64,000 nt of DNA from positions 124,001 to 188,000 of the forward strand of contig NZ_ANBB01000027.1 in NCBI RefSeq assembly GCF_000341105.1, read 5' to 3'. Numbering within the stretch: position 1 is the first letter of the stretch; every line of letters begins with the position of its first letter. Positions 61,067 through 64,000 of the stretch are shown here, piece by piece. Position numbers and translations under genes: made by a program. The notes under the pieces were generated by a model. That model did no database searches, was not told the origin of the DNA, and was given only the letters and a program-made list of their open reading frames with translations. Source of the stretch: Nocardiopsis potens DSM 45234. Its GTDB lineage: Bacteria > Actinomycetota > Actinomycetes > Streptosporangiales > Streptosporangiaceae.

Positions 61067-61822
61067 TCAGTGCGGGGAGGGGGCCCCGGCCTCTGGGGAG
61101 TACTCCACGCCCAGGTCCCGGCAGAGGGTCCGCAGCTGCCCCTCGAAGACCGGGTCCAGGTCGGTGCAGGCGAAGTCCAGCTGCCCCAGCGCCTCCATGA
61201 CCAGCAGGCCGTACAGCCGGATCCAGCATTCGAGGAAGACGTGCACGGCCTCGGGCGGCAGCAGGCCGCCGATCCGCTCGGAGTACCCGGTGAGCTGGCG
61301 GCGCAGGGCCTCGGGGTGCTCCCGCAGCGGAGGGACGGGGAAGGGGGCGTCGCGCCAGATCTCGGCGATCAGGTCGAGGAAGACCTGGCCGAAGCCCTCG
61401 GCGGCCGTGTCGATGGGGGAGCCGGGCGAGCGGCGGTCCTGCTCCGGGGCGGGGCCGGCGAACACCCAGCGGAACTCGGCGGGGTGCGCCACCGCCCAGG
61501 AGCGCATGGCGCGGCAGGAGGCCAGCAGCCGGTCCGCGGCGGGTCGGCCGGCCAGGGCGTCCCGGGCGGACCGCATCGCCTCGGTGAGCTCGGCGTAGAA
61601 GTCGGCGGTGACCGCTTCCAGCAGCGCGTCGTGGCCGTCGTAGTAGCGGTACAGGGCGGGGCCGCTCATCCCCATCTGGCGGGCGACGGCGTTGACCGTG
61701 ACGGCCGCGGCGCCGCGTTCGGTGAGCAGGGCGCGCGCCGTAGCCCGGATCTCCTCCCGGGTGGCCCGGCGGACCCGCTCGCGGCGCCCGGATCCGTTCT
61801 CTCCGCTGGTCGCAGGGGGCAT
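61067..61822 (-). CDS. TetR family transcriptional regulator
   Basis: A 251-residue TetR-type repressor. The N-terminal helix-turn-helix is VNAVARQMGMSGPALYRYYDGHDALLEAVTADFY (about 42-75), and the C-terminal ligand/dimer domain contains the TetR_C-type stretch WAVAHPAEFRWVFAG. It is divergent from the siderophore-interacting protein gene; a perfect palindrome in the gap is its probable operator. ATG at 61822. Confidence 0.88.
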   Translation of the reverse strand: MPPATSGENGSGRRERVRRATREEIRATARALLTERGAAAVTVNAVARQMGMSGPALYRYYDGHDALLEAVTADFYAELTEAMRSARDALAGRPAADRLLASCRAMRSWAVAHPAEFRWVFAGPAPEQDRRSPGSPIDTAAEGFGQVFLDLIAEIWRDAPFPVPPLREHPEALRRQLTGYSERIGGLLPPEAVHVFLECWIRLYGLLVMEALGQLDFACTDLDPVFEGQLRTLCRDLGVEYSPEAGAPSPH

Positions 61823-61890
61823 CGCTGCGGTTCTCCGTCTTCCGTCGGCGGTCCTGGGTCGCGGTACGAGGATAGAGGGTCTAGATTGCG

Positions 61891-61903
61891 TTAGAGCCTC
61901 TAA
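61891..61903. promoter_or_regulatory. TetR-type operator before the siderophore-interacting protein gene
   Basis: TTAGAG-C-CTCTAA is a perfect 13-bp palindrome, with related half-sites TCTAGA (61880) and CTCTAA (61917). It occupies the AT-rich centre of the 120-bp divergent region and probably covers the promoter. Confidence 0.7.
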
Positions 61904-61942
61904 CTAAAATGAGGATCTCTAATCGACGATGGAGGAGAACCG

Positions 61943-62716
61943 ATGAGCACGCAGCGCACCCCCGCGCGCAACCCCCTGGCGCGGGTCTTCGCCGAGCACT
62001 TCGCCGAGGGCGAGGTGGCCGGGGTCGAACGGGTCGCCCCGACGATGCTGCGGATCCGCATCGCCTCGCCGGAGCTGGACCGGCTCTCCTGGGAGCCCGG
62101 ACAGCACGTGCGGATCCAGATCAACGACCCGCTCTCGCTGTACGGGATCGTGCGCCCGAAGGAGACGCTGCGCACCTACACCGTCTGGGAGTTCTCCGCG
62201 GCGGACCGCTCCTTCGACGTCCTGGTCCACCTCTACGCGCCCGAGGGGGAGGGCGGGATCGGCCTGGCCTGGGCGCGGGAGGCCGCAGTGGGCGACCGGG
62301 TGGTCTTCTGGGGGCCGCGCGGCGACTTCGCGGTGCGGCCGGAGGCCGCGCACCACCTGTTCGTCGGGGAGGAGACGGCGACCGCCGCCTTCTGGCCGAT
62401 GGTGCGCGCCCTCGGCGGCGGAGCCGAGGTCCGCGCCGTGCTGGAGAGCGAGAGCGAGGAGGACGAGCCGCCGTTCCCGGCCGGGCGCCCCGCGGTCCGG
62501 GTGCACCGGAGAGGGGAGCCGGCGGCCCGCTCGCGCACCCTGGTGGACGGACTGGCCGGCCTCGACCTGCCGGAGACCCCCGGGGCGGCCTACGTGGCGG
62601 GGGAGGCCCGTACCTGCCAGATGGTCCGCGACCACCTGGTCTCGGTCCGCGGCTGGCCTCGGGAGGACATCCGCACGGTGCCGTTCTGGACCCCGGGCAA
62701 GCGCGGGCTGCACTGA
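61943..62716 (+). CDS. siderophore-interacting protein / flavin ferric reductase
   Basis: A 257-residue FAD-binding siderophore-interacting protein (ViuB/YqjH-like), which reduces ferric siderophores in the cytosol to release iron. RTYTVWEF is the FAD-binding RxYT motif, then DVLVHLYAPEGEGG, VVFWGPRGDF and the C-terminal SIP domain (VRDHLVSVRGWPREDI...). GGAGGAG is in front of the ATG. Controlled probably by the divergent TetR gene rather than by a DtxR box, which I do not see. Confidence 0.88.
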   Translation: MSTQRTPARNPLARVFAEHFAEGEVAGVERVAPTMLRIRIASPELDRLSWEPGQHVRIQINDPLSLYGIVRPKETLRTYTVWEFSAADRSFDVLVHLYAPEGEGGIGLAWAREAAVGDRVVFWGPRGDFAVRPEAAHHLFVGEETATAAFWPMVRALGGGAEVRAVLESESEEDEPPFPAGRPAVRVHRRGEPAARSRTLVDGLAGLDLPETPGAAYVAGEARTCQMVRDHLVSVRGWPREDIRTVPFWTPGKRGLH

Positions 62717-62734
62717 CGCGAGCCCGGGATGTGC

Positions 62735-62766
62735 GCGGCGGACCGCAAGGCGCTGCGGTCCGCCGC
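62735..62766 (+). terminator. terminator after the siderophore-interacting protein gene
   Basis: Perfect 13-bp stem (62735-62747 with 62754-62766) and a 6-nt loop, 19 bases after the stop. Confidence 0.65.
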
Positions 62767-62769
62767 CGC

Positions 62770-62885
62770 ATCAGGAGGGAAAAGGGGAGAAGTTCGATTT
62801 ATGAATCTACACGGTAAAGGTCGCGATTTCTAACCCTCTCAAGGAAAAGAAGCACACAGAGCAAGCACGGAAAGAGGGAATAACG
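62770..62885. other. AT-rich island between two genes
   Basis: About 115 bp with purine-rich AAGG runs and roughly half A/T, far below the window's GC level, flanked by GC-rich genes. It contains a good ribosome-site-like run (GGAGGGAAAAGGGGAG) and a 10-codon frame at 62801-62833 that I do not call a gene. Could be a decayed insertion or a regulatory 3' region of the phosphotransferase gene. Confidence 0.4.
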
Positions 62886-62899
62886 ACCGGCCCCGACCC

Positions 62900-63850
62900 T
62901 CAGTCGGCCAGGCCGCCGGCGAAGGGCATCGTCCGCCACTGCTCGACGGCCGGCCCCACGAACTCCACCAGCGCGGGCAGCTGCGGTTCGAGGGCGAGGA
63001 GGGCGATGGCCCGGATCATCCCCACCGCGTTCACGAAGCCCAGGACGCCCCCGTCCAGCGGGCGCAAGCCGTTGCGCCGCGCGCCCCGGTCGTAGGCGGC
63101 CTCCAGGTCCGGGCCGAGGCCGGCCAGGTCCCACTCGACCGGGCCCAGGGTGACCAGCTCGAAGTCGGAGTAGAGGTCGCCCTCCGTCCCGAGGTGGATG
63201 TTGGCGGGCGGGGAGTCGCCGTGCACGGGCTGGACCCCGATCCCCGGGAACCTCTCCTCGAACGCCGCGCGCGAGCGGACGAGCGGCTCCAGCACCCGCC
63301 ACTCGCGGTGCGCGCGGTCCAGGTCGGCCCGGGCGATGAGGTCGGGGCGCCGCTCCAGCAGGGCGAGGTGCTCGGTGACGAACCGGGGCTCGGCCGCGGA
63401 GAGGAACGACAGCTCGCCCGGGTAGCCGCGCATCGCGGCGTGCAGGTCGGCGACGCTCTCGGCGTTCGCCGCGTAGTCGGGCTCCCGGTCCGGGTCCTCC
63501 TCGGTGAACCGCCAGAACGTCACGGAGAACCCGCCGTGCCGCACGGGCTTCGGGGGCACGAGGGGGCTGGGCGGGATCACCGGGGTCCCCTGGGCGGCGA
63601 GCCACCGGGTCACGTCCAGTTCCGCCTGCTGGCGGCGGGCCAGGGAACCGGGGTCCTCGCTCTCCGGCAGCACGACGGGGATCCGGGCCACGACCGGTGC
63701 CGGCGCCAGGTGGACGACGACGGAGAAGACATCGTGCAGCACCCGGGCATCGGTCACGGTGAGGCCGAGATCGCGCCCCGTCTGCACGGCGGCGTCGACG
63801 GCGGCGGAGGTGCGGCGGGCGATCCGTTCCGGTGTCATGGAGGTGCTCAT
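62900..63850 (-). CDS. aminoglycoside phosphotransferase-fold protein
   Basis: A 316-residue kinase-fold protein of the APH family. The catalytic loop VHGDSPPANIHL matches HGDxxxxN, and the following YSDFELVTLGPVEWDL carries the metal-binding acidic residue region, in a DFE rather than DxD form. The N-lobe FSVVVHLAPAPVVARIPV fits. The ATG at 63850 was chosen because the upstream extension crosses the palindrome. Substrate unknown; a small-molecule kinase such as for aminoglycosides or macrolides is possible. Confidence 0.8.
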   Translation of the reverse strand: MSTSMTPERIARRTSAAVDAAVQTGRDLGLTVTDARVLHDVFSVVVHLAPAPVVARIPVVLPESEDPGSLARRQQAELDVTRWLAAQGTPVIPPSPLVPPKPVRHGGFSVTFWRFTEEDPDREPDYAANAESVADLHAAMRGYPGELSFLSAAEPRFVTEHLALLERRPDLIARADLDRAHREWRVLEPLVRSRAAFEERFPGIGVQPVHGDSPPANIHLGTEGDLYSDFELVTLGPVEWDLAGLGPDLEAAYDRGARRNGLRPLDGGVLGFVNAVGMIRAIALLALEPQLPALVEFVGPAVEQWRTMPFAGGLAD

Positions 63851-63887
63851 GGCGCGATCCTCCCACGCCGGAGCGGCCGTCCCGGGG

Positions 63888-63951
63888 CGATGATCTTGAC
63901 GTTGCGGGCCTATCAACGCGCGTTGATAGGCCCGCAACGTCAAGATCATCG
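63888..63951. repeat. 64-bp perfect palindrome
   Basis: Perfectly self-complementary over all 64 bases, centre between 63919 and 63920, with half-element CGATGATCTTGACGTTGCGG. Same length as the palindrome at 56962. Located 38 bp before the phosphotransferase start, upstream on its strand. Confidence 0.95.
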
Positions 63952-64000
63952 GAGAGGTAAGGGCGGCGGTCGGGGCGGGACGGGCCCGGTCGCCCCGCCC

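Noticed and set aside
62801-62833. Ten-codon frame with a strong ribosome-site-like run
   Set aside because: Too short, no supporting context; noted only within the AT-rich island.

Overview
The window is very GC-rich (third codon positions almost always G or C), and uses ATG, GTG and TTG starts with tightly packed, often overlapping genes. Gene content (HxlR, MarR, TetR, AraC and GlxA regulators, DUF574 and DUF6204 families, an Erm-type methyltransferase, a lipoprotein-fed sugar ABC transporter without its own ATPase) points to a soil-type actinobacterium; Nocardiopsis or a relative is my guess, made without any database search. No rRNA, tRNA or CRISPR array was found.

Layout. 0.1-5.0 kb: PIG-L deacetylase, a lactate-monooxygenase-like flavoprotein with an MHS-type transporter, and an AI-2E-type membrane protein. 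5.3-11.5 kb: a homogentisate catabolic operon (MBL-fold protein, FAD monooxygenase, hmgA, an unrecognised gene, fahA). 11.5-14 kb: a broken DUF574 methyltransferase, and an HxlR regulator divergent from an NAD(P)-binding protein across a clear operator. 14.2-15.7 kb: long repeat element A. 15.7-24.7 kb: mixed single genes (two GNATs, CspA, FdhF/YdeP oxidoreductase, DHFR-like protein, a 49-residue secreted peptide, AraC regulator, hydrolase, EF-hand protein). 24.9-26.8 kb: a HEPN-like / beta-helix gene split by a -1 frameshift at two tandem slippery heptamers. 26.9-28.0 kb: repeat element B. 28.1-37.5 kb: a possible sugar or small-molecule modification cluster (GNAT, three methyltransferases, kinase-fold phosphotransferase, glycosyltransferase, radical SAM/SPASM protein, aminotransferase-glycosyltransferase fusion). 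38.2-44.9 kb: SorC-type regulator divergent from a polyol/sugar uptake and oxidation operon. 45-50 kb: hydrolases, GlxA regulator, ProC-like reductase, SnoaL-like protein. 50.1-51.3 kb: repeat element C. 51.3-55.2 kb: SWIM protein coupled to an SNF2 helicase. 55.5-63.9 kb: MarR/SnoaL-like pair, two paralogous membrane proteins, YjbR-like protein, erm gene with a possible leader, TetR/siderophore-interacting pair and a phosphotransferase.

The most unusual content is a repeat family. Three elements of about 1.1-1.5 kb (A, B, C) share one design: a left arm of 71-77 bp tandem units, a roughly 400 bp conserved core, and a right arm of the same units in inverted orientation. Ends of A and C resemble the halves of two separate 64 bp palindromes at 56962 and 63888, the second of which is perfect. 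The cores carry indels that shift reading frames between copies, so they look non-coding; their paired ends keep G-U-compatible changes, which hints at an RNA. Second in interest are the tandem G GGC CCC heptamers in the HEPN/beta-helix gene, a frameshift in the aminotransferase-glycosyltransferase gene, and an unrecognised gene inside the homogentisate operon at the point where an isomerase would be expected.
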